Shown: piece by piece, positions 25,631-32,650 of the stretch
Position numbering within the stretch: the first letter of the stretch is position 1
How the letters are laid out: each line of letters starts with the position of its first letter
From: Bacillota bacterium
GTDB taxonomy: Bacteria > Bacillota > Bacilli > Bu12
DNA length: 46,825 bases
NCBI GenBank assembly: GCA_014896485.1
Contig: JADBKH010000026.1
Span: forward strand, 1 to 46,825
Direction: 5' to 3'
Notes under the pieces: generated by a model
The model's input: only the letters and a program-made list of their open reading frames with translations
Databases searched by the model: none
Told to the model about the DNA's origin: nothing
Translations under genes and position numbers: made by a program

Positions 25631-26872
25631 ATGGCAAAGCCCTTTTCGACATCCGAACCGATTCAGGTGAGTATCACGTCTGAGATAGGGCGATTGCGTG
25701 CCGTACTGCTTCACCGACCTGGCCCTGAGCTGGAACGGTTGACACCAGAGACGTTGGACGAGTTGCTCTTCGATGACATCCCTTGGATCGACCGCGTACA
25801 GCAAGAGCACGACGCGTTTGCCCAGCTTTTGGTACAGCAAGGGATCCACGTCTACGAGCTAGAGGATCTCGTTACAGAAGTACTGCAACAGCCCCAAGGT
25901 GCAGCAGCACTCGTGTCTGCACGCATCCACACGGAGACCATGGACGAGAAGCATCGTGAAACACTTTCCACATGGCTGCTCAATCAGCCGCCGCAAGAAC
26001 TGGCCCGCTACCTGATGGCAGGCGTCTTGCGTTCGGATGCTCCGGATCTGACCTCCCAGCAGCATTTGCGGGGTTGGGTTCCCGAACGCTACCCGTTTCT
26101 CTTGCTGCCATTGCCCAACCTTTATTTCACGCGCGACCCAGCGATGGTGATCGGATCGACGGTCATCACAGGAACCATGCGCATGCTGGCGCGCCGTCCG
26201 GAACCGCTCTTTTTGCAGACTGTCCTGGGTTTCCATCCTGCTTTTCGCCAAGTGGATCGGCTGCTCTCCCCCACCCATCCCTTTAGCTTGGAAGGGGGCG
26301 ATCTCCTGGTGCTCTCCGCTCAAGCCGTTGCCATCGGTTTTGGGCAGCGGACACAGCCTGAAGCGGTGGAACATCTCGCTGAAAAATGTTTTGCCGCCCA
26401 GCCACAACTCGAGCACGTCCTCGCTGTCCAACTTCCTTCTGAACGTGCATTCATGCATTTGGATACCATCTTGACGATGGTCGACGTCGGCCGTTTTGTC
26501 ATCTATCCGGGCATTGAAGATGCGCTGCGCACTTTCTCATTGGAACGGGAAGACGAGGAGGGGGCGTTCCACATCGTTGCATATTCAAGCCTCGCCGATG
26601 GCCTTCAGCACGTGCTGGGCGGCCGTGCACCTGAGTTGATCGCTTGTGGTGGCAACGATCCGATCATCTCCGCCCGGGAACAGTGGAACGATGCTGCCAA
26701 TACCTTGGCACTTTCCCCTGGACGCATCATCACGTACGATCGCAATGTTGTTTCCAATCGCATCTTGCGCCTAAGCGGTCTGGAGGTACTCGAAATCAGC
26801 GGTTCCGAGCTCTCCAGGGGACGTGGTGGCCCCCATTGTATGTCTATGCCACTTCAACGCGATCCGATTTAA
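25631..26872 (+). CDS. arcA: Arginine deiminase
   Basis: Hydrolyses arginine to citrulline and ammonia. The 413-residue protein starts SEIGRLRAVLLHRPGPELERLTP, has the FTRDP motif (YFTRDPAMVIG), FSLEGGDLLVL, the FMHLDT histidine loop and the nucleophile C403 in GRGGPHCMSMPL. ATG is preceded by AAAGGAGC. arcC lies directly upstream, but no ornithine transcarbamylase or ArcD antiporter is in the window. The last codons overlap the possible start of the downstream membrane protein. Confidence 0.97.
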   Translation: MAKPFSTSEPIQVSITSEIGRLRAVLLHRPGPELERLTPETLDELLFDDIPWIDRVQQEHDAFAQLLVQQGIHVYELEDLVTEVLQQPQGAAALVSARIHTETMDEKHRETLSTWLLNQPPQELARYLMAGVLRSDAPDLTSQQHLRGWVPERYPFLLLPLPNLYFTRDPAMVIGSTVITGTMRMLARRPEPLFLQTVLGFHPAFRQVDRLLSPTHPFSLEGGDLLVLSAQAVAIGFGQRTQPEAVEHLAEKCFAAQPQLEHVLAVQLPSERAFMHLDTILTMVDVGRFVIYPGIEDALRTFSLEREDEEGAFHIVAYSSLADGLQHVLGGRAPELIACGGNDPIISAREQWNDAANTLALSPGRIITYDRNVVSNRILRLSGLEVLEISGSELSRGRGGPHCMSMPLQRDPI

Positions 26873-27377
26873 TTCGAGGTGGTTTTCGATTACCGTTCAT
26901 TCAAAGGGATGGCCTTCCCTACGTTTTTGGGTACGTGGGGCAATCATTGCAGCGCTCTACGCTGTCCTCACCGTTGCCTTGGCTCCGTTTGGGTTCGGGC
27001 CTTTCCAGGTACGTGCCAGTGAAGCGCTGACTGTTCTGCCAATCTTCTGGCCCGAAGCCATATTTGGTCTCTGGTTCGGTTGCCTTATCGGTAACCTGGC
27101 CAGTCCTTTTGGGATCATTGACATCTTGGGCGGCAGCACAGTCACGTTGATCGCCGCCTTGGCAACCTATGCGCTGCGCCGACGGGGCTTGGTGGCACTG
27201 CTACCCCCTGTCGTGCTCAATGCAACGCTGGTCTCTATGTGGGTCTCTGCTCTCACCCGAACACCTTACCTGTGGACAGCCGGAGGCATCGCGATCGGTG
27301 AAGCGGTCTCTGTCGGCATCCTGGGGGTTCCCCTGCTATTTGCCTTGCGACGTTTGCCAGAGCAAGTCTTGCGCTAA
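26823..27377 (+). CDS. QueT-like ECF-type membrane protein
   Basis: Integral membrane protein of up to 184 residues with about five hydrophobic segments. The stretch RGAIIAALYAVLTVALAPFGFGPFQVRASEALTVLP and the following FWPEAIFGLWFGCLIGN match the QueT transporter family, known from queuosine-precursor uptake. The start is unclear: no ATG, GTG or TTG lies between the overlap with arcA and the first helix. The GTG at 26823 is inside arcA; an ATT at 26889 with GAGGTGG six bases upstream would give the natural family length. No preQ1 riboswitch is present; position at the end of an arginine operon leaves the substrate open. Confidence 0.78.
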   Translation: MVAPIVCLCHFNAIRFNSRWFSITVHSKGWPSLRFWVRGAIIAALYAVLTVALAPFGFGPFQVRASEALTVLPIFWPEAIFGLWFGCLIGNLASPFGIIDILGGSTVTLIAALATYALRRRGLVALLPPVVLNATLVSMWVSALTRTPYLWTAGGIAIGEAVSVGILGVPLLFALRRLPEQVLR

Positions 27378-27386
27378 AACCACGTA

Positions 27387-27407
27387 ATGGCCCCTCTAGG
27401 GGGCCAT
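27387..27407. terminator. Hairpin between convergent QueT-like and CotF-like genes
   Basis: ATGGCCCC (27387-27394) and GGGGCCAT (27400-27407) form a perfect 8-bp stem with a 5-nt loop, 9 nt after the QueT-like stop. U-tracts on either side are short, so it may work moderately in both directions. Confidence 0.55.
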
Positions 27408-27448
27408 CATCTTGTAATGGGACCACCGATGAAGCATCTGTTGGCTTG

Positions 27449-28021
27449 TCAGGCGTTGATCTGGTTGGCATCTTGGATGCACTGCTGAATGACGGTCGCC
27501 ACCGCCTGTGTCTGCTCGGAGGTAGCATAACGGACCTCGTAGCCCTGATGGGCATGCAGCCACTGCCACAATTGCATCTGCTGCTGGGAGCACTGCTGCG
27601 CCATCTGCTGAAACATTTGACGCGCTTGCTGGCTCGCCGATTCCGTAGCACCCCTGCTCGCCTCAGAGGCCCCCACCTTGGCCAGGATCATCATCAGATC
27701 GGCTTTTTCCCTGTCACTGATGGGCAGGCTTGCACCGGCCGTCGGGGTCGCAGTCGGTGCCTGACCCAACGTTCCCACTTCAGTCCGGAAAGGAGCATTG
27801 CCCTGCCTCCCTTGTCCGCTGGCAGAAGCGGCAGTGCCGAGTCCTTGGGTCATCTGCTGCAAATGCTGCATGGCCAACTGGCCACTGCGCTGAAACATCT
27901 GCTCCAATTGCGTGTCCTGTGCCCGGGCGCACAGCGTTTTGGAAAGCTTGTGGGCCAAGCCTTCAATGCGTGCACACTCTTCCATGGTTTCGATTTCCTT
28001 GGTCGTCCACTGCACGGGCAT
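27449..28021 (-). CDS. Gln-rich helical protein, CotF-like spore coat candidate
   Basis: A 190-residue protein with two similar helical halves, residues 1-60 and 100-190, joined by a Gly/Ala/Pro/Thr-rich linker. The second half (SDREKADLMMILAKVG, then QQARQMFQQMAQQ and WLHAHQGYEV) follows the CotF pattern of a helix pair ending near a GWY-like turn. Glutamine and methionine are enriched, as in many coat proteins. The start at ATG 28021 has GGAGG four bases upstream; the longer open frame lacks one. It is isolated between convergent and upstream genes. Role in the spore is inferred from family resemblance only; no clear sporulation promoter was found. Confidence 0.6.
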   Translation of the reverse strand: MPVQWTTKEIETMEECARIEGLAHKLSKTLCARAQDTQLEQMFQRSGQLAMQHLQQMTQGLGTAASASGQGRQGNAPFRTEVGTLGQAPTATPTAGASLPISDREKADLMMILAKVGASEASRGATESASQQARQMFQQMAQQCSQQQMQLWQWLHAHQGYEVRYATSEQTQAVATVIQQCIQDANQINA

Positions 28022-28158
28022 CACTCCTCCGTCGCTTTGATTCGATGCTCTGGAAAGGATCGCCATGCGGCCGCAGAGACCTGTACCGGCACGTCGAACC
28101 CAGCGATAGGTTTTCCCATCGGGTCGAAAGCATGTATCGGGTGATATGAGACACGTCG

Positions 28159-28172
28159 ATTTCCCGGGAAAT
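28159..28172. repeat. 14-bp perfect palindrome
   Basis: ATTTCCCGGGAAAT is a perfect palindrome in the 199-nt gap between the nitrilase stop and the CotF-like start. It lies about 140 nt upstream of the CotF-like gene. It could be an operator, but a chance palindrome is not excluded. Confidence 0.5.
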
Positions 28173-28220
28173 AAAGCAGAGTCTGTCTTCGCTTGTCGAC
28201 AGAGGTTCCTTACTGGGGGA

Positions 28221-29234
28221 TCAAGGATGGGGAAGCGTGACGACAAGGATGCCTTCGCGATCGCTCTCTGGAACCACACGCAAAAATCCCTTGCGGGCTC
28301 CGATATCGCGATACCCCTTTTCACTCGTTACCGCCGAGCGGGAGAAGATGGCGGACTGCCCAAAGAAGTCCAGATCAAAGAGGGATCCACACATCATGGG
28401 ATTGAGCGCGTAAGCAAAGGTGCCTGTGCCCGCCACCGCGCGCCAGGATCCTTCCGACCATTCTTGTTGTTGTGCAGGCGTCCATGGAGCCGGATTGGCC
28501 GACGGCTGTACCAAAATATCGGCCCGTAGCGTTGCCAGCCGTGCAAGGATCGTTTCCTGGAACGCATCCAAACAGACAGCGACGCCGATACGCCCAACTT
28601 CGGTATCGACGACCGACAACTGGGACGGATCTCCTGCGTGCAGCTGCAGCCCTTCCCGATCTTCCAAGGGCGTAAGAAAGCACTTTGGCCAGGCACCCAA
28701 AATGCTGCCGTCGGGGCCGAACAGGTAGGCCGTGTTGTAGATATGCGGATCGACGGGACGAAGGGAAACACGCCCGCCTTGAAGGAGATAACGCGGACCT
28801 TCAAAGGAACCGCCCAGCACATACATGTGGTACCGCGCCGCCAGTCGCGAGAAGGTAGAAAAATAAAGCTGCGCCGCTCCTTTGCTGCGCGCATACCAGA
28901 GCGCCTCTGGCCAGCTCAGTCGAAAGCGCAACCGTGCCGCAGAAACGGCAAAGCGGTGTCGCTGTATCTCGCGAGTCAACGCCTCTTGCATGGTGGCAGA
29001 ACCGATCAGCGCCGCGTACTCCCCGGCTGCGATCAGCGGCAGACCAAGATCCTCCGGAAAAGCCACGAGCGTAGGCAAGCCAGGTGCAGCACGTGCGACC
29101 ACATCTTCCATACACGCTGTCAGATGCGCCACCCATTGCTGGGGCTCCAAAAACTCCTCGATGCGCCAACAATACTGCACCACTGCCAAATTGATTTGGT
29201 CGGCCACGGAAGCTCGGGATCCCCCTCTCTTCAC
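28221..29234 (-). CDS. Carbon-nitrogen hydrolase (nitrilase family)
   Basis: Amidase or N-carbamoyl hydrolase of the nitrilase superfamily, about 337 residues. The Glu-Lys-Cys triad is visible as AFPEDLG, WPKCFLTPLED and AVCLDAF. The protein is longer than usual between the Glu and Lys motifs (a segment around ARLRFRLSWPEALWYARSKG). The GTG at 29234 overlaps the upstream stop as GTGA; other possible starts are GTG 29252 and GTG 29207. It ends the four-gene run with hpf, a PfkB kinase and an unknown protein. Substrate is unknown. Confidence 0.88.
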   Translation of the reverse strand: MKRGGSRASVADQINLAVVQYCWRIEEFLEPQQWVAHLTACMEDVVARAAPGLPTLVAFPEDLGLPLIAAGEYAALIGSATMQEALTREIQRHRFAVSAARLRFRLSWPEALWYARSKGAAQLYFSTFSRLAARYHMYVLGGSFEGPRYLLQGGRVSLRPVDPHIYNTAYLFGPDGSILGAWPKCFLTPLEDREGLQLHAGDPSQLSVVDTEVGRIGVAVCLDAFQETILARLATLRADILVQPSANPAPWTPAQQQEWSEGSWRAVAGTGTFAYALNPMMCGSLFDLDFFGQSAIFSRSAVTSEKGYRDIGARKGFLRVVPESDREGILVVTLPHP

Positions 29235-30385
29235 GTCACGATTTCGCTGCACCCTCCTGCATCACGAGAGGATGCGTGTTCCTTGTGGAGCGTTTTTGGC
29301 AGCTGAGCGGGCAAGAATCGGACTGCGCCGCTGACCAGCGCATGTCCCCCACAGAGGATGGGCAATGGAGCGGCCGCCAGTGCTTCTTGCCACCGATCAA
29401 ACCACTCTTCCCCCCTGTTTTCGGCATCGCCGAGATCTGCCCTAAAGCGCAGCTCCTCCTCCCAGTGCAGTCCAAGGTGGGCCCACAGGGGGCGCGTATC
29501 CCACAATACCGCATCGGCGACCTGGCCCAATGCCTGCAAAAAAGCTGGCAGACCGACCGATTCGACAAAATAGCCGAGCAGCGAGCGAACTGTCTCTTCA
29601 TGCGTACGCCCCAACGCTTTCATGCCTCGCTCCTCCGAAAAAACACGGATACGCAGACGCAGATGGGCATTCAGAAAAGCGACCGCATGGGGAGGAACCC
29701 GTCCGATCAAAGCCAGTTCCGTATACGGATGATCGGCCAACGCCGACAAGACGGCATCCCGGCGTTGGCGAGGCCAATCGATCGTGGCAAGAAACGACGC
29801 CAGATGGGGACCCAAGTGGGGGTGACCTTCCATCATCAGCAGTTCAGTGGGTGTGTCGAAGTCGCAGATCCACGGCGTCTCCAGTGGCAAAAGCTGCAAA
29901 GGCAAACCTGTCCGCTCGCTGAGCGAGACCGCAAGTTGGTTGTCTGAACAGTACAACGGTCCCGGAAGCAACGCTTGTGCGAGCGTCGCTGGGGCAAAGG
30001 CGGTCATATCGGCGGATTGGGGATTGTTCGCCCAGATTCCAGGGCGCTGCAAGCGGGCAGCGATCTCCGCAAAAGAAGAAGCATCCAGCAGGGGAGCAGC
30101 AGCGCCCCCGAGACAGAGCAATCCCTGCGCCCCAAACCGGGCGGCAACATCTACCAAGAGGGCGGCCAACCCCCCTGCTGTCGGCATGGGCACTGCGATG
30201 GCCCCCTCTTGCCGTGCCTGCAGGGCCACTTCAGCTCGATTGGTAGCAACGACCACTGCTGCATAAGTCCCCGAAGCAAGTAACCGCTCGACCGTGTCCC
30301 ATGTTGCTGCGCGCCGTGCAGTCCGCATCTGCGCACTTCTCCAACCAAAGACAGGCGGCTCACCTGCGAGCACGAGTGCCACCAC
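29231..30385 (-). CDS. Uncharacterised protein with nucleotidyltransferase-like N-terminus
   Basis: I do not recognise this 384-residue protein with certainty. It begins VALVLAGEPP and has alternating strands and helices, a CSDNQLAVSLSERTGLPLQLLPLETPWICDFDTPTEL segment resembling the end of a GT-A/MobA-like nucleotidyltransferase domain (residues 145-185). A second all-helical region (about 210-320) includes ALIGRVPPHAVAFLN and RVFSEERGMKALGR. The typical G-G-x-S-x-R-hG-x-x-K loop is missing, so catalysis is uncertain. The start GTG lies 5 nt after the PfkB stop and the end overlaps the nitrilase start by 4 nt, so it is in the middle of a coupled operon. Function not assigned. Confidence 0.7.
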   Translation of the reverse strand: MVALVLAGEPPVFGWRSAQMRTARRAATWDTVERLLASGTYAAVVVATNRAEVALQARQEGAIAVPMPTAGGLAALLVDVAARFGAQGLLCLGGAAAPLLDASSFAEIAARLQRPGIWANNPQSADMTAFAPATLAQALLPGPLYCSDNQLAVSLSERTGLPLQLLPLETPWICDFDTPTELLMMEGHPHLGPHLASFLATIDWPRQRRDAVLSALADHPYTELALIGRVPPHAVAFLNAHLRLRIRVFSEERGMKALGRTHEETVRSLLGYFVESVGLPAFLQALGQVADAVLWDTRPLWAHLGLHWEEELRFRADLGDAENRGEEWFDRWQEALAAAPLPILCGGHALVSGAVRFLPAQLPKTLHKEHASSRDAGGCSEIVT

Positions 30386-30390
30386 GCCGG

Positions 30391-31335
30391 CTATAGCGCC
30401 ATCTCCTCGACCCTCACCTCTTCAGCCAGTTGACGGGCCAGTTCGGCCGAAAAAAAGGGACCCTCATCCGATTGAGCACAGGCCGTCCCTGCTCCTGCTC
30501 CCAGTGCCAAGGCCTCCTGCATCGGCTTGTGTTGCTGGAGCGCAGTCAGCAGCCCAGCTAGAAAGGCATCCCCTACACCAACGGCATTTTGGGCCTCGAC
30601 AGCAGGTCCATAGTAATGGTAGCAACGGGAGCCATCGGAACAAAAGCCCCCCAGACGACCGATCGAAACAATCGCCCATTGCGCCCCGCGCTGGGCAATC
30701 TCTTTGGCTGCCAAGGCAAACTCATCTGCTGCATAGAGCAGGCGGCCCAGCAGCGCTTCGGTTTGTTCCTGATCCGGCTTGACCAAAAACGGACGCGCCT
30801 GGATGATCTCGGCCAACGCATCCGGCGTCGCATCGGCTACCACGGCAAAGCCGCGTTGTGCAGCCTTGCGTGCCAACTGGGCATAATACCTCTTGTCCAC
30901 CCCAGGGGGCAGACTGCCTCCAATTACGATGCTGTAGGCACCCTCTGCCAGTTCAAAAAAGGCTTCTTCTACTTCTTCCAGCAATCGTCTGCCGACCGTT
31001 GCACCCGGCTCGTGCACCCGCGTATGCTCACGAGTGGCAAGATCGATGATATCGACATTCTGTCGGGTAGGCTCTGACGTCCAGACAGGACGTACGCTCA
31101 CACCAGCAGAACTGAACGACTGAACCAATTGGCGACCGCTCTCCCCACCACAGACAAAGACCGCTGCGCTCTCCCCACCCAGAGTACGCACGCCCCAAGC
31201 GACCTGCAGCCCATGGCCGCCTGGCGCACTCCGCACCCGGACGGCACGGTTGACCTCGTTGAGCGTCAAACGAGGCACTTCCAAAAAGCGATCGACCGAA
31301 GGATTCAGCGTCAAGGTTACAATCGTGGCGACCAC
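30391..31335 (-). CDS. PfkB-family kinase, 1-phosphofructokinase/tagatose-6-P kinase like
   Basis: A 314-residue ribokinase-fold sugar kinase. TLTLNPSVDRFLEV at the N-terminus and the phosphate/substrate segment IGGSLPPGVDKRYYAQL match the FruK/LacC branch. Two conserved sites are altered: the GGKGINVA motif reads GGHGLQVA (residues 39-46), and the GAGDxFxAG catalytic loop is GVGDAFLAG, keeping the aspartate near 253. It is positioned 4 nt after hpf and 5 nt before the unknown protein gene. No fructose PTS or sugar regulator is nearby, so the substrate may differ from fructose-1-phosphate. GTG start with GAGGGG directly ahead. Confidence 0.85.
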   Translation of the reverse strand: MVATIVTLTLNPSVDRFLEVPRLTLNEVNRAVRVRSAPGGHGLQVAWGVRTLGGESAAVFVCGGESGRQLVQSFSSAGVSVRPVWTSEPTRQNVDIIDLATREHTRVHEPGATVGRRLLEEVEEAFFELAEGAYSIVIGGSLPPGVDKRYYAQLARKAAQRGFAVVADATPDALAEIIQARPFLVKPDQEQTEALLGRLLYAADEFALAAKEIAQRGAQWAIVSIGRLGGFCSDGSRCYHYYGPAVEAQNAVGVGDAFLAGLLTALQQHKPMQEALALGAGAGTACAQSDEGPFFSAELARQLAEEVRVEEMAL

Positions 31336-31339
31336 CCCC

Positions 31340-31924
31340 TCACCCTTCTGGAGCGATCAATCCGCAACTGCCGTCACGACGGCGATAAACGACATTCACT
31401 TCTCCGTCATCGGCGTTCTTAAACACAAAAAAGTTGTGACCCAGCAACTCCATTTGCAAGATCGCCTCATCCACCGTCATCGGCTTGAAGGCGAAGCGTT
31501 TGACACGCACCAGTTCCGGAGGCTGATCTTCTTCTTCTTCGGTTTCCGCGCCTCCCATAGCGTGGTTGGCGGATACAGCACCGCCAGCCACGGCTTGTGC
31601 CGCTTCATTCACTTCCGCTGTCTTTTGGCGCAACTTGCGATGGATCCGGGTCTTATACTTGCGAATTTGGCGTTCGAGCTTATCGGCGACCAAGTCGATC
31701 GCTGCGTACATGTCGTCCGTACGTTCCTCCGCACGCAACACCAAGTGGTTGAAGGGCAGCGTCACCTCTACAATGTGCTGTCCTCGTTGGACAGAAAGGG
31801 TCACGGTCGCTGGAGAAAGCGCCTGCAGGTTGTATCGCTCATCGAGGCGACCTATCTTTTTTTCAACGTACGTGCGCAGTGCGTCGGTAACCGTCAGGTC
31901 TTTTCCATGTACGTTGATTTGCAT
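31340..31924 (-). CDS. hpf: Ribosome hibernation promoting factor, long form
   Basis: A 194-residue protein that dimerises 70S ribosomes into inactive 100S particles when growth slows. The N-terminal S30AE domain (1-105: INVHGKDLTVTDALRTYVEKKIGRL) sits in the decoding/tRNA region; an acidic linker (115-140) leads to the C-terminal dimerisation domain (LVRVKRFAFKPMTVDEAILQMELLGHNFFVF). AAAAGGGGTG precedes the ATG. In many Bacilli hpf lies beside secA, but here it is 17 kb away and heads a leftward run with a kinase, an unknown protein and a nitrilase. The upstream gap could hold an alternative-sigma promoter, which I could not identify clearly. Confidence 0.96.
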   Translation of the reverse strand: MQINVHGKDLTVTDALRTYVEKKIGRLDERYNLQALSPATVTLSVQRGQHIVEVTLPFNHLVLRAEERTDDMYAAIDLVADKLERQIRKYKTRIHRKLRQKTAEVNEAAQAVAGGAVSANHAMGGAETEEEEDQPPELVRVKRFAFKPMTVDEAILQMELLGHNFFVFKNADDGEVNVVYRRRDGSCGLIAPEG

Positions 31925-32094
31925 CGAAACACCCCTTTTCTACAACGATAGCAACGGCAGTTGCCAAGGAGGGTCCACTCCTCTTCTTTGATGATAGCCG
32001 ATCTCGCTCCCAATGCCCACCTCTACGACCAAACCGATTGAACTATTTCCATCCCCTGTTTGGTCCGGTAAAATAGATAGGAGGAGGCCAAAAT

Positions 32095-32586
32095 GTGGCG
32101 ACCATGACGCTCCCGCGGCACTTTATCAGCGGCACCCATCAACACCTCAGTTGGGATGATATGGTCTCTGACATGCTCCGTTTCGTCACAGCTTTTCCAG
32201 CCGACGATTTTCACTGTATCATCGGCACTGACTCGCAACCGCGCTTACAGTGCCGTTTTGTAACGGCCATTGTGCTCCACCGGATCGGGCATGGTGGCCG
32301 TTTTTATTACGCCTACTATCCCGAAGAAAAGACGCCTGTGCTCAGCCAGCGCATGTACGAGGAAGCAGCGCGTTCGCTTTTGGTCGGCGAAATCCTACGA
32401 GAACGCTTCGCCCATACGCCCCTGCAGCAAGTTCCAATGGAAATCCATCTCGATGTCGGGCTGCATGGTGCAAGTCGGCAGGTGGCCAGCACGCTGCGTG
32501 CCCTGGTTGAACAGAGCGGGTATATTGCTCGCATCAAACCCGATGCTTTTGGAGCTTCCAAGGTCGCCGATCGCTATACCAAATAA
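32095..32586 (+). CDS. YkuK-like RNase H-fold protein (DUF458)
   Basis: A 163-residue protein of the YkuK/DUF458 family, with the GTDSQ segment (residues 44-48) that in this family sits at the start of an RNase H-like fold. Hydrophobic strands alternate with helices to the C-terminus ASKVADRYTK. The GTG at 32095 is preceded by GGAGGAGG with 7 nt spacing; the ATG two bases earlier runs into a stop after four codons. It is divergent from hpf and convergent with the MFS gene. Cellular role is unknown. Confidence 0.9.
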   Translation: MATMTLPRHFISGTHQHLSWDDMVSDMLRFVTAFPADDFHCIIGTDSQPRLQCRFVTAIVLHRIGHGGRFYYAYYPEEKTPVLSQRMYEEAARSLLVGEILRERFAHTPLQQVPMEIHLDVGLHGASRQVASTLRALVEQSGYIARIKPDAFGASKVADRYTK

Positions 32587-32595
32587 TTGGCTCCC

Positions 32596-32624
32596 AAAAA
32601 GGCCCGCACCCAAAGGATGCGGGC
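32596..32624 (-). terminator. Terminator of the efflux operon
   Basis: A 10-bp stem with one mismatch (32602-32611 with 32615-32624) and AAA/TTT loop. On the minus strand it is followed by TTTTT (32596-32600), a good rho-independent terminator for the MFS gene; on the plus strand it may weakly terminate the YkuK-like gene. Confidence 0.85.
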
Positions 32625-32650
32625 TTGTAATGGCGGTTGGAGCAGGCAGC

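Noticed and set aside
26823-26900. preQ1 riboswitch before the QueT-like gene
   Set aside because: The gene start overlaps or abuts arcA and leaves no room for an aptamer.
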